From the IMG/VR virus record IMGVR_UViG_3300009436_000125, positions 1 to 22,152 of that record: a stretch of 22,152 nt of DNA. One strand, 5' to 3'. Every line of letters begins with the position of its first letter. Position 1 is the stretch's first letter. The position numbers and the translations under genes are program-made. This DNA is from a virus. This document shows positions 6,919-14,164 of the stretch, piece by piece. The notes under the pieces were generated by a model. That model did no database searches. It was not told where the DNA came from and saw nothing but the letters and a program-made list of their open reading frames with translations.

Positions 6919-8715
6919 ATGAAAACAATAGCTTACTTCGACATAGAAACCAACGGCATCACAGACTGGTCAACTCTATCTGACCTTAAAGATCTGCACT
7001 GCCTTGTAGTAATAGACCAAAATGGAACAGGAGCGTACCGAGCTGATAGCATCCAACAAGGATTAGATCGTCTCTCTGCTGCTGACCATATCGTAGGACA
7101 CAACAGTATCGGCTTTGATGCTATCGCCCTTTGGAAGCTCTACGGCTACCGTCACGAGGGTGTGTTAGACTCAGCAGTCATTGCTAGGTTTATGTTCCCT
7201 GACATCCGTAACGATGACTTCAAACGTGAAGGTTTCCCTAAGCCCCTCATTGGTTCCCACAGCTTAAAGGCTTGGGGTTATCGCATTGGTAACAACAAGA
7301 GTGACCACGGTGAGACTGAAGACTGGTCTACTTGGTCACAAGAGATGGAAGACTATTGTGTGCAAGATGTGGAGGTCACCAAGTCTCTCTATGAGTTCTT
7401 TCTCAAGAAGGGATTAGGTGGCCTCCAGCAAGCGTGTGACTTAGAGCACAGCTTTGCTAAAGCTATCCGTATCCAAGAGATGAACGGATTTCCTTTTGAT
7501 GTTAAAGCAGCCGAGAAGCTTACTGCCACCCTTATGGGTCGTAGAGCTGCTCTGGATGTAGAATTGCGTGAAGTATTCGCGCCTACTGAAGAAGTCACCA
7601 AGAGTAATTGGTGGCTCGCTCCTGATGGTACAAAGTCCCGCACCAAGAAAGCCTTGGTCGAAAAGGGATTCAAGCCAAAGGAGATTACTAAGGGTGAGCA
7701 AGTGACGAAGCTCATTCCGTTTAACCCAAATAGCCGCGACCAAATAGCGGAACGTCTAATGGCTAATGGCTGGAAGCCCAGCGCCTACGAAGGCAAACGC
7801 CCAGCAATTAACGAGGGGGTACTAAAGGAAATCGGAACAACCCAATCCGAGAAGCTCCTTGAGTACCTCCTCGTCACCAAGCGGCTCGGTCAAGTGGCTG
7901 AGGGCAAACAAGCTTGGCTCAAGTTAGAAAAGAAAGGACGTATCCACGGCTCTATCAATACGAATGGAGCTGTATCGGGCAGATGTACACACAGGAATCC
8001 GAACGTGGCTCAAACTCCTTCGGGACGTGCTCCTTATGGTGAAGAGTGTCGCTCTTGCTGGACAGCCCCAACGGGTAAAGTTCTAGTAGGTGCTGACGCT
8101 AGTGGCTTAGAGTTACGATGCCTTGCTCACTACCTAGCTTTGTTCGGTGACAAGGAGTATGCCAAGACTATCTTAGAAGGTGACATTCATACAGCCAACC
8201 AAAAGGCTGCTGGGCTACCTACTCGTGATGACGCCAAGACTTTCATCTACGCCTTCCTGTATGGTGCAGGGGACGCCAAGATTGGTTCTATTGTTGGTGG
8301 TAACGCCAAGCAAGGGAAAGCACTCAAGGCTTCCTTTATGAAGCAGACGCCATCCATCAAGAAGCTCTATGACGCTGTAGCCAACGCCTTGGAAGTTAAA
8401 GGGATGCTCCGAGGTATTGATGGTCGCCCTCTTCCTTGTCGTTCCCCTCACTCAGCGGTCAACTTGTTACTACAGTCAGCAGGAGCAGTAGTAATGAAGC
8501 AAGCCCTCGTAGAGTTCACCAAGATGGCTAAGCTGCCTTATGAGATGCACGGTAACATTCACGATGAAGTCCAGTTCTCCTGTGCTCCTGAACACGCTGA
8601 CGAACTTGGACGGACGTTCTGCAACGCGCTAGGGAAAGCTGGCAAGGTTCTCAAGTTTAACTGCCCACTAGATGGAGAATACTCTGTCGGGGCCAATTGG
8701 AAAGAAACACACTAA
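6919..8715 (+). CDS. T7-like family A DNA polymerase with 3'-5' exonuclease (gp5-like)
   Basis: A 598-residue replicative polymerase (T7: 704). The proofreading domain is intact: Exo I YFDIETNG with D8 and E10, Exo II VGHNSIGFDA, Exo III DYCVQDVEVTK. Polymerase motif A is VGADASGLELRCLAHY (D393), motif B is KTFIYAFLYGAGDAKIG, motif C is GNIHDEVQF (D549). SINTNGAVSGRCTHRNPNVA matches the T7 thumb-palm junction. The stretch between the exonuclease and palm domains, which holds the thioredoxin-binding loop in T7, is roughly 20-25 residues shorter here by eye. The protein ends DGEYSVGANWKETH, where T7 has MGPNWAICH. Leader is GTACACAC with no SD. Confidence 0.97.
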   Translation: MKTIAYFDIETNGITDWSTLSDLKDLHCLVVIDQNGTGAYRADSIQQGLDRLSAADHIVGHNSIGFDAIALWKLYGYRHEGVLDSAVIARFMFPDIRNDDFKREGFPKPLIGSHSLKAWGYRIGNNKSDHGETEDWSTWSQEMEDYCVQDVEVTKSLYEFFLKKGLGGLQQACDLEHSFAKAIRIQEMNGFPFDVKAAEKLTATLMGRRAALDVELREVFAPTEEVTKSNWWLAPDGTKSRTKKALVEKGFKPKEITKGEQVTKLIPFNPNSRDQIAERLMANGWKPSAYEGKRPAINEGVLKEIGTTQSEKLLEYLLVTKRLGQVAEGKQAWLKLEKKGRIHGSINTNGAVSGRCTHRNPNVAQTPSGRAPYGEECRSCWTAPTGKVLVGADASGLELRCLAHYLALFGDKEYAKTILEGDIHTANQKAAGLPTRDDAKTFIYAFLYGAGDAKIGSIVGGNAKQGKALKASFMKQTPSIKKLYDAVANALEVKGMLRGIDGRPLPCRSPHSAVNLLLQSAGAVVMKQALVEFTKMAKLPYEMHGNIHDEVQFSCAPEHADELGRTFCNALGKAGKVLKFNCPLDGEYSVGANWKETH

Positions 8716-8728
8716 CACACACACAAGT

Positions 8729-8965
8729 ATGAAAACAGAACAAGACATAATTAACGAGGCAGTTCTTGAAAGGCTCCTATTAGATCATGAATTACGACGT
8801 ATTGCCTATAAAGAAAAAGAAATCACATTACTGCAGAAGGAAGTAGAGGATATGAAAAACACTCTGGAACCTGAGGGAAGGATGATGCCTAAATGGTATG
8901 GGATACTTATCAAAAAAGTAGACGCATTATATACTTCTCAGACGCCCTCCTCCCATAACTACTAA
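8729..8965 (+). CDS. Hypothetical coiled-coil protein, 78 aa
   Basis: Start chosen at ATG 8729, after an ACACACACACAAGT leader; the frame is open further upstream but that part overlaps the polymerase gene. Residues ~5-50 (INEAVLERLLLDHELRRIAY, KEKEITLLQKEVEDMKNTLE) form a strongly charged heptad-like helix, so a short coiled coil is likely. The tail (KWYGILIKKVDALYTSQTP) is less ordered. No family recognised. It sits between DNA polymerase and exonuclease genes and is spaced 13 bases from the first and 7 from the second, so it is expressed with the replication genes. Confidence 0.65.
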   Translation: MKTEQDIINEAVLERLLLDHELRRIAYKEKEITLLQKEVEDMKNTLEPEGRMMPKWYGILIKKVDALYTSQTPSSHNY

Positions 8966-8972
8966 TACACAC

Positions 8973-9722
8973 ATGAAAGAAACAAAAAACAAACTACTAC
9001 TGATCGATGCTGATATGGTTCTCTACAAGGCGGCCTGTGCTGCTGAGCAAGAGATGCGCTGGGATGATAACACTTGGACACTTCAAACCAATATGTTGGA
9101 AGCTAAAGCCGAGGCAGACCGTCAGATAGACACCATCTGCAAATCCTTAAAGAGTAAGAAGATTAAGTTGTTCTTCTCTCCTAAGCGCACGTTCCGTCAC
9201 GAGATGTGGCCCGCCTACAAAGCCAACCGAAAAGACAAGCGTAAGCCTCTAGGTATCGGCGAGCTTCGTGACTGGATGATGGAGGAGTATGACTCTGTTA
9301 TGTATCCTAACATCGAAGCGGATGACGCTATTGGTATCTGGGCTACAGCAGCTCCCGACTCCCGTGTTGCCGTCTCTGGTGACAAGGACTTCGGAACACT
9401 CCCTATCCACTGGTACAATCATCTAAAGGACACCTTGCGTATCATCACCAAGGAAGAGGCAGATCACTTCCACCTAGTACAATCCCTCATGGGAGACACT
9501 ACGGATGGCTTTGGTGGTCTCAAAGGTTGTGGGCCTATGACAGCTAAGAAACTCCTAGAGAAGAATGGAGCTACTTGGCAGACTGTTGTGGACGCCTACG
9601 AAGCCAAGGGGTTCTCCGAGGATGATGCACTAATGACCGCTCGCCTAGCTCGTATCCTCCGACATGGGGACTACGCCTTTGACACTAACGAAGTAACCCT
9701 GTGGAATCCTACAAATGCTTAA
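8973..9722 (+). CDS. 5'-3' exonuclease (gp6-like, FEN family)
   Basis: A 249-residue FEN/PIN-fold nuclease (T7 gp6: 300). Metal-binding acidic positions are visible in LLLIDADMVLY, NIEADDAIGIWA and AVSGDKDFGTLP. RTFRHEMWPAYKANRKDKRK matches the arch region of phage flap nucleases. GDTTDGFGGLKGCGPMTAKK is the helix-hairpin-helix DNA-binding element with GDxxDG. It removes RNA primers and degrades host DNA in T7-like replication, and provides recombination ends. Leader TACACAC, no SD. It overlaps the next gene by 8 bases. Confidence 0.94.
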   Translation: MKETKNKLLLIDADMVLYKAACAAEQEMRWDDNTWTLQTNMLEAKAEADRQIDTICKSLKSKKIKLFFSPKRTFRHEMWPAYKANRKDKRKPLGIGELRDWMMEEYDSVMYPNIEADDAIGIWATAAPDSRVAVSGDKDFGTLPIHWYNHLKDTLRIITKEEADHFHLVQSLMGDTTDGFGGLKGCGPMTAKKLLEKNGATWQTVVDAYEAKGFSEDDALMTARLARILRHGDYAFDTNEVTLWNPTNA

Positions 9723-10140
9723 TTCAATAGACAAATTAGTACACGACATCGAACAAGCTAGCAGCAAACACAACGAAAACATGACTGAAGTAATTAAAAC
9801 TGTTCTCCCTGACTCTGGGGCTCGCTCCGAGTTCACCACTGGTGCTGTCCGAGATGCCTCCGAAGGAAAGGGGAATCCCTCCTTGATACCTATAGATGCT
9901 CTTCGGGCTGTTTCTCGGCGGTTTGAAGACGGAGCTACCAAGTACGGACGGGATAACTGGAAGCAAGGTATTCCTCTTAGCCGCTACGTGGATTCCCTGT
10001 ATCGCCACCTGTGGCAGCTCATGGAAGGCGATACCACAGAAGACCACGCAGGTGCTATTATCTGGAACGCTATGTGCCTTACTCAAACCAAGAAATGGGT
10101 AGAGCAAGGTAAGCTTCCAAATGAACTTAACGACCTATAG
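9715..10140 (+). CDS. dATP/dGTP diphosphohydrolase-like protein (DUF5664 / MazZ-type)
   Basis: A 141-residue protein. Residues ~58-130 have the family pattern: IPIDALRAVSRRFEDGATKY, GRDNWKQGIPLSRYVDSLYR, HLWQLMEGD, DHAGAIIWNAMCL. The E/D and H residues in these helices are those expected to hold metal in all-alpha nucleotide pyrophosphohydrolases. Members convert purine dNTPs to dNMP and pyrophosphate; in diaminopurine phages they act with PurZ. No PurZ or DatZ gene is in this window, so here a general role in nucleotide pool control is equally likely. It overlaps the exonuclease gene by 8 bases. The first ~30 residues are low-conservation; an internal ATG at 9781 is an alternative start. Confidence 0.75.
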   Translation: MLNSIDKLVHDIEQASSKHNENMTEVIKTVLPDSGARSEFTTGAVRDASEGKGNPSLIPIDALRAVSRRFEDGATKYGRDNWKQGIPLSRYVDSLYRHLWQLMEGDTTEDHAGAIIWNAMCLTQTKKWVEQGKLPNELNDL

Positions 10141-10162
10141 CGGGCTTGTCTCGCGCCCTATA
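10129..10162 (+). promoter_or_regulatory. Hairpin and possible phage promoter between replication and virion genes
   Basis: The gene end AACGACCTATAGCGGGC resembles the CGACTCACTATAGGG part of a T7 promoter. The same place can fold: TATA (10136-10139) and GGGC (10142-10145) pair with GCCC (10155-10158) and TATA (10159-10162), with a 9-base loop. No T-tract follows, so a standard intrinsic terminator is unlikely. It lies at the boundary between replication and structural modules, where a phage promoter or RNA processing hairpin is expected. Confidence 0.35.
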
Positions 10163-10185
10163 AAAACTAAAAAGATACCGTAACG

Positions 10186-10386
10186 ATGGAAATAGACAAT
10201 CAAGCAGAAATGCCACCTATTAACAAGGCGCTCCTAGATGCCCTAGAGAGTTCCTTTCCCACTCAGGATTTCCCTGCAACTGACAGTGTTCCTCAGCTTA
10301 ACTTTCACTATGGACAACGCTCCGTGGTAAATTTCATTAAGCACCACTACCAACTTCAAACTGAAAATATAATCAACCCAAAGTAA
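10186..10386 (+). CDS. Conserved small podovirus protein, 66 aa
   Basis: A 66-residue protein with the recognisable arrangement of small proteins found just before the virion genes in T7-like phages: an N-terminal helix with an ALLDALESSFP-type segment, and a C-terminal FHYGQRSVVNFIKHHYQLQ block ending in NIINPK. Function is unknown to me. No SD; the leader is GATACCGTAACG. The gene follows the hairpin at 10136-10162 and is four bases from the next gene, so it opens the virion gene block. Confidence 0.65.
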   Translation: MEIDNQAEMPPINKALLDALESSFPTQDFPATDSVPQLNFHYGQRSVVNFIKHHYQLQTENIINPK

Positions 10387-10390
10387 TATT

Positions 10391-10594
10391 ATGTGTACAT
10401 CAGCCCCCAAGATCCCAGATCCAGTACCACCACCAGCTCCTCCCCCACCTCCTACTAAGGTGGCTAAGAAGGTCGAAAACAAGGCGCTCAAGAAACGACA
10501 GAGCTCCAAAAAGAGTGGTACTTCTGCTCTTACCGTTCGTCGCTCCACAGTGAACACAGGATCAGCAGGTAGTGGCGCAAACATCTCTTACTAA
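10391..10594 (+). CDS. Small proline-rich virion protein (gp6.7/gp7.3-like)
   Basis: A 67-residue protein in three parts: MCTSAPKIPDP at the start, a proline stretch (PPPAPPPPPT), a lysine-rich middle (KVAKKVENKALKKRQSSKK) and a tail with LTVRRSTVNTGSAGSGANI. From memory T7 gp6.7 begins MCFSPKIKTPK, and T7 gp7.3 ends with a KKSLSVARSSGGGINI-type segment, so this gene looks like a compact protein with both ends. Those T7 proteins are minor virion components that leave the particle or help adsorption. The role here is inferred. Leader GTAATATT, no SD. Confidence 0.6.
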   Translation: MCTSAPKIPDPVPPPAPPPPPTKVAKKVENKALKKRQSSKKSGTSALTVRRSTVNTGSAGSGANISY

Positions 10595-10612
10595 TTAAAA
10601 GCAAAAACTAAT

Positions 10613-12445
10613 ATGGCAGACCGAACCCTCACGATTAACCACGCAGGTGGAGACAGCGAAACTTATACTCTAAAAACCGAGGATGTCTTGGGGGTTCGGG
10701 TAATGTCCGTAGATGGACAGGAGGTTACAGTAGACCGCACAGCACCCGACGCAATCAGAGGCGTCATGGTGGATGATAATTATAGCATCGTTTATGATCT
10801 ACAAGGCGAGGCTGTTAAGACGCTCTACGTGGATGGCTCCGCAATAACCATTGATCGTAGCGACGAGCGTAGTGAGGTCTTACCCTATGACTTTGCTACC
10901 TATGGCACGCCAGAGTATGCTTATTCTGCTTTTCATGACTTCACTGGTACAGGAATGAATATCGTTCAGTTTGAACGTGATGGAGACAATACTAGAAGCG
11001 ACTTTACGGAGGCAGAGATAAAAGACGGGACTGCTGTGGCTTGGGCATCCTCTGGAGGTGGAAATGGAAATGCTCGTTTACGCATCCTATACAATCAAGG
11101 CTCGACCAGTGGTGCTGATGTAGCGAGATACTCTACGAGCCAAACTCCTAAGATCATAGAGAATGGAGGCTTACTTCCACATGCAGAGTTTGATGGTGTG
11201 AATGACTTCTTACAGTCTTCATCTGGAGTTGCTCCCATGGCGGGCGATTTCACATTGGTTTCGGTAGCTGCTACGCGTAGTGATAAATCATATAACCCAG
11301 TAGTCTCCGTTGTAAATACAGGGAACGTAAACAACCGCATAGTACATGAACTCCGAGACTCTGTCCTTCTGGAGTATAACCCTGATGGCACAAATCGCAC
11401 AATCTCCCCTAACGACATTAACAGTGAACAAACCTATATAACATCCGCCCTAGCTGGTTCGGGACGTTTAGACGTGTTCCTCGATGGTTCTAGTAAAGCC
11501 AGTGAAGATATTACGGGTGTTACCTCTAATGGTCTTAATAGGTTGGATATAGGACGCAATAGAGCTGGTAACCGATATGGGAAGATAAACTTCAAGTCGG
11601 TTATTATTTACGAAAATCGTAAGAGCGATGATGAGCATGCTAAGATGGTCGAGTCCGTTAAAAAAACACATGACAATACCATCTACTTGCTTCTTGAAAT
11701 GGGACAAAGCAACTCAGTTACCTTAGCTGCTCCAGCAGTTATTGAACCCTACCCAGAGCAAGATAGCGAAGTCATGATTAAGATGTCTGCTGGTACGGAT
11801 GCAGGTAATAATGACGGCTCTATCAATGAAGCTAACCAAACCACTAATGGAGCTTTCGCATTATCGAGCGACTACCCTAATGCTTATGGAGCAGAACGCG
11901 CCTTCGCTCGTCGCATTCAAGGCTTATTAGGACGTAAGGTTGCTATTGTTAAGTTCTCCCGAAACGGTCGTAACATCGCTCGCTGGAATAACACTGGAAA
12001 TGGTAATTATAAAGACTTCTGGCCTTCATATTTATCTAGTGCCAAAGCCTCCCTAGAAGCTCAGGGTTATACTGTTAAAACTATTTTTCACTGGAACCAA
12101 GGACATTCAGATTGTCAGTGGAGTCGAGGAGCCAGCTATCAAACAAACCTAGAAACGCTTATTGCCGATGTCCGATCCACCGTTAACGAGTCCGACATGC
12201 CTGTTATTATTGGTCGAACATACGCTGATGTTAATCACGTTGAGCTTCCTAACAGTAATGAAACGGATTACAATAACGTCCGAGCGGCTCAAGAGGCCGT
12301 AGGAGGACAAGCTAACTGCTGTTGGTACAACCGAGACTCCATGCAGTTCAGGGATGAGCATACTCACTTTACTAAAGAAGAATACCAACGAGAGGGTTCC
12401 TCGTTAATGTGGGACGCCTACTTCTCTAAGTTCTTTAGCTATTAA
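10613..12445 (+). CDS. LamG-like plus SGNH/sialate O-acetylesterase-type protein, 610 aa
   Basis: Three parts. Residues ~1-90 contain two related beta segments (VMSVDGQEVTVDRTAPD and TLYVDGSAITIDRSDER). Residues ~95-345 look like a concanavalin/LamG jelly-roll (AEFDGVNDFLQ, GRLDVFLDGSSKA, LDIGRNRAGNRYG). Residues ~355-610 are an SGNH/SASA esterase: LLLEMGQSNS with nucleophile S366, FSRNGRNIARWN, HWNQGHSD and DEHTHFTKEEY with candidate H585. In typical members the third block is QGExD; here H498 replaces E, and the final D..H spacing is unusual. The likely role is removal of acetyl groups from host surface polysaccharide by a virion-attached protein. It lies directly before the portal gene rather than with the tail genes. 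Confidence 0.75.
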   Translation: MADRTLTINHAGGDSETYTLKTEDVLGVRVMSVDGQEVTVDRTAPDAIRGVMVDDNYSIVYDLQGEAVKTLYVDGSAITIDRSDERSEVLPYDFATYGTPEYAYSAFHDFTGTGMNIVQFERDGDNTRSDFTEAEIKDGTAVAWASSGGGNGNARLRILYNQGSTSGADVARYSTSQTPKIIENGGLLPHAEFDGVNDFLQSSSGVAPMAGDFTLVSVAATRSDKSYNPVVSVVNTGNVNNRIVHELRDSVLLEYNPDGTNRTISPNDINSEQTYITSALAGSGRLDVFLDGSSKASEDITGVTSNGLNRLDIGRNRAGNRYGKINFKSVIIYENRKSDDEHAKMVESVKKTHDNTIYLLLEMGQSNSVTLAAPAVIEPYPEQDSEVMIKMSAGTDAGNNDGSINEANQTTNGAFALSSDYPNAYGAERAFARRIQGLLGRKVAIVKFSRNGRNIARWNNTGNGNYKDFWPSYLSSAKASLEAQGYTVKTIFHWNQGHSDCQWSRGASYQTNLETLIADVRSTVNESDMPVIIGRTYADVNHVELPNSNETDYNNVRAAQEAVGGQANCCWYNRDSMQFRDEHTHFTKEEYQREGSSLMWDAYFSKFFSY

Positions 12446-12459
12446 AATTGACAGCTACC

Positions 12460-12481
12460 TAATCCCCGACACTATCGAAGA
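12460..12481 (+). promoter_or_regulatory. Candidate phage RNA polymerase promoter before the portal gene
   Basis: TAATCCCCGACACTAT followed by CGAAGA has the same framework as the T7 promoter (TAAT, CGACTCACTATA, GGGAGA). It also resembles TAGTCCCCACTCTGGGAG ahead of the capsid gene. The assignment rests on this resemblance and on position at the start of the virion genes. Confidence 0.4.
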
Positions 12482-12502
12482 TAACATTTAACTACCCTTT
12501 AC

Positions 12503-12587
12503 CCCTTGCTCGTTCTGTAGAGAGCTCCTTAACCCCAATCGGTTAGATTTGCGCCCAACAGAAGGAAGCCCACCGTTCGAGCAAGGG
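12503..12587 (+). other. Structured inverted-repeat element, possible RNA structure or terminator
   Basis: A perfect 10-bp pair, CCCTTGCTCG (12503-12512) with CGAGCAAGGG (12578-12587), encloses 65 bases. Inside, TTCTGT (12513-12518) pairs with ACAGAA (12558-12563), and TAACC (12530-12534) with GGTTA (12541-12545). A competing pairing is GCTCCTT (12524-12530) with AAGGA-GC (12562-12569). TTTATTTTAT follows the outer stem, as after a terminator, but the enclosed loop is far larger than usual. D-arm-like GCTC..GTAGA..GAGC suggests a tRNA, but no T-arm or anticodon arm forms. Confidence 0.55.
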
Positions 12588-12608
12588 TTTATTTTATAAA
12601 GACAATAT

Positions 12609-14153
12609 ATGAATACTGAAACAGCTCAAGCACTCTACTCCAAACTGGAAGGTAAGCGATACCAATACGTAGATCGTGCTCGCCAGTGTTCCAAACTTAC
12701 CCTTCCTTACATTATGACTGAGGAAGGTTTCGGCGCACATAGCCGCCTAGAAACACCCTTTCAAGGCATTGGGGCTCGCGGAGTGAATAACCTCGCATCT
12801 AAACTACTACTAGCACTCCTTCCACCCAATGCCCCTTTCTTTCGTCTCAACGTAGACAACCACGGACTTGAACAAGAAGGCGCTCCAGCAGAGTTAATCT
12901 CTGAGATTGAGAAGTCCCTTCAGCAAGTTGAAGAGTCCGTTATGGATGAGATTAGCCGTGAGACCTATCGCACTGCCCTCCATGAAGCCCTGAAGCATCT
13001 TATCATCACAGGTAATGCACTTATCTACCTTCCTGAAGAGGGTGGTATGCGTGTGTTCCATCTTGATCGTTTTACAGTGGAGCGTGACCCAATGGGTAAC
13101 ATTCTCTACATCTGCACCAAAGAGCAGCTATCCTATATGTCCCTCTCCCAAGAGATGAAAGACATCGCTGGTAACGCTGATGGTGAAGGAGCTGACAACG
13201 ACGTCAACCTGTTCACTGCTGTTTGCCGCAAGGAGAATGGCTGGAAGGTATGGCAAGAAATCAATGGCAACCTTATCCCTGATAGTGAAGGCTTCTACCC
13301 ACTAGACAAGAACCCCTTTATCCCCCTCCGCTTCTCCCGCATCGACGGTGAGGACTATGGACGAGGATACGTTGAAGAGTACCTAGGTGACCTGCAATCC
13401 CTTGAGAGCCTCCAAAGAGCTCTTGTAGAAGGCTCAGCAGCCGCAGCTAAGGTTCTCTTCCTCGTAAATCCCAACGGTACAACACGCGCTAAGACACTTG
13501 CTGAATCACCTAATGGTGCTATCGCTCAAGGTAACGCTGCTGATGTGTCCGTTCTCCAGATCAACAAGTTCAATGACTTCCGAGTAGTCCAAGAGAGCAT
13601 CGTAAAGATCGAAGAGCGTCTTGGTCATGCCTTCCTGTTGACCTCAGGTGTTGTTCGTAACGCAGAGCGTGTCACTGCTGAAGAGATCCGTATGCTAGGA
13701 CAAGAGCTAGAGACTGCTATCGGTGGTCTTTACTCACTGCTTTCCGTAGAGCTCCAGATGCCCATGGTTAATCGCCTCATGGAAGTGATGCGTAAGAAGA
13801 AGAAGCTTCCTAAGCTCCCTAAGGACATCATCAATCCTGTTATCATCACAGGTGTTGAAGCCCTTGGTCGTGGTCACGATCTACAGAAGCTAGATATGTT
13901 CCTAGCTGGTGCTGCTCAAGTAGTAGGCCCTGAAGCTGTAGCTCAATATGTGAACGTCGGAGAATACTTTAAACGTCGTGCTACATCCCTCGGTATTAAG
14001 ACTGATGGATTAGTTAAAGGCGAAGAACAAATGGCTCAAGAAGCCCAACAAGCCCAACAAATGCAGATGGCAGAGAAGCTAGGCCCAAGTGGTATCAAAG
14101 CTATTTCTGACCAAGCGAAAGTACAACAAGAACAAGCTCCCGTAGAGGAATAA
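12609..14153 (+). CDS. Portal protein / head-tail connector (gp8-like)
   Basis: A 514-residue protein (T7 gp8: 536) that forms the dodecameric ring at the packaging vertex, through which DNA enters and leaves. The signature near residues 50-70, PFQGIGARGVNNLASKLLLA, matches gp8 (AVGARGLNNLASKL). HLDRFTVERDPMGNIL, LESLQRALVEGSAAAAKVLF and VTAEEIRMLGQELE are other conserved connector segments. The C-terminus is glutamine-rich (EQMAQEAQQAQQMQ), as in many podovirus portals. No SD; leader GACAATAT. It is the first gene after the structured region at 12446-12608. Confidence 0.96.
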   Translation: MNTETAQALYSKLEGKRYQYVDRARQCSKLTLPYIMTEEGFGAHSRLETPFQGIGARGVNNLASKLLLALLPPNAPFFRLNVDNHGLEQEGAPAELISEIEKSLQQVEESVMDEISRETYRTALHEALKHLIITGNALIYLPEEGGMRVFHLDRFTVERDPMGNILYICTKEQLSYMSLSQEMKDIAGNADGEGADNDVNLFTAVCRKENGWKVWQEINGNLIPDSEGFYPLDKNPFIPLRFSRIDGEDYGRGYVEEYLGDLQSLESLQRALVEGSAAAAKVLFLVNPNGTTRAKTLAESPNGAIAQGNAADVSVLQINKFNDFRVVQESIVKIEERLGHAFLLTSGVVRNAERVTAEEIRMLGQELETAIGGLYSLLSVELQMPMVNRLMEVMRKKKKLPKLPKDIINPVIITGVEALGRGHDLQKLDMFLAGAAQVVGPEAVAQYVNVGEYFKRRATSLGIKTDGLVKGEEQMAQEAQQAQQMQMAEKLGPSGIKAISDQAKVQQEQAPVEE

Positions 14154-14164
14154 TAAACTAGAAT

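Larger units (their letters stand above)
12446..12608 (+). promoter_or_regulatory. Non-coding region upstream of the portal gene
   Basis: A 163-base gap without a gene. From 5' to 3': TTGACA at 12448-12453, a perfect -35 without a good -10; the phage-promoter-like TAATCCCCGACACTAT at 12460-12475; then the structured inverted repeat at 12503-12587, a T-rich tract and the portal leader GACAATAT. Confidence 0.6.

Noticed and set aside
10243-10584. 113-codon minus-strand frame with a Gly-rich tract
   Set aside because: The Gly tract is the complement of the proline codons of the small virion protein; it spans two plus-strand genes and has no leader.
12499-12590. Possible tRNA gene (D-arm-like GCTC..GTAGA..GAGC and GTTCGAGC T-loop-like sequence)
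   Set aside because: With the D-arm fixed, neither a 5-bp T-stem nor an anticodon stem forms on the + strand, and the reverse strand gives no better cloverleaf. I keep it only as a structured element.
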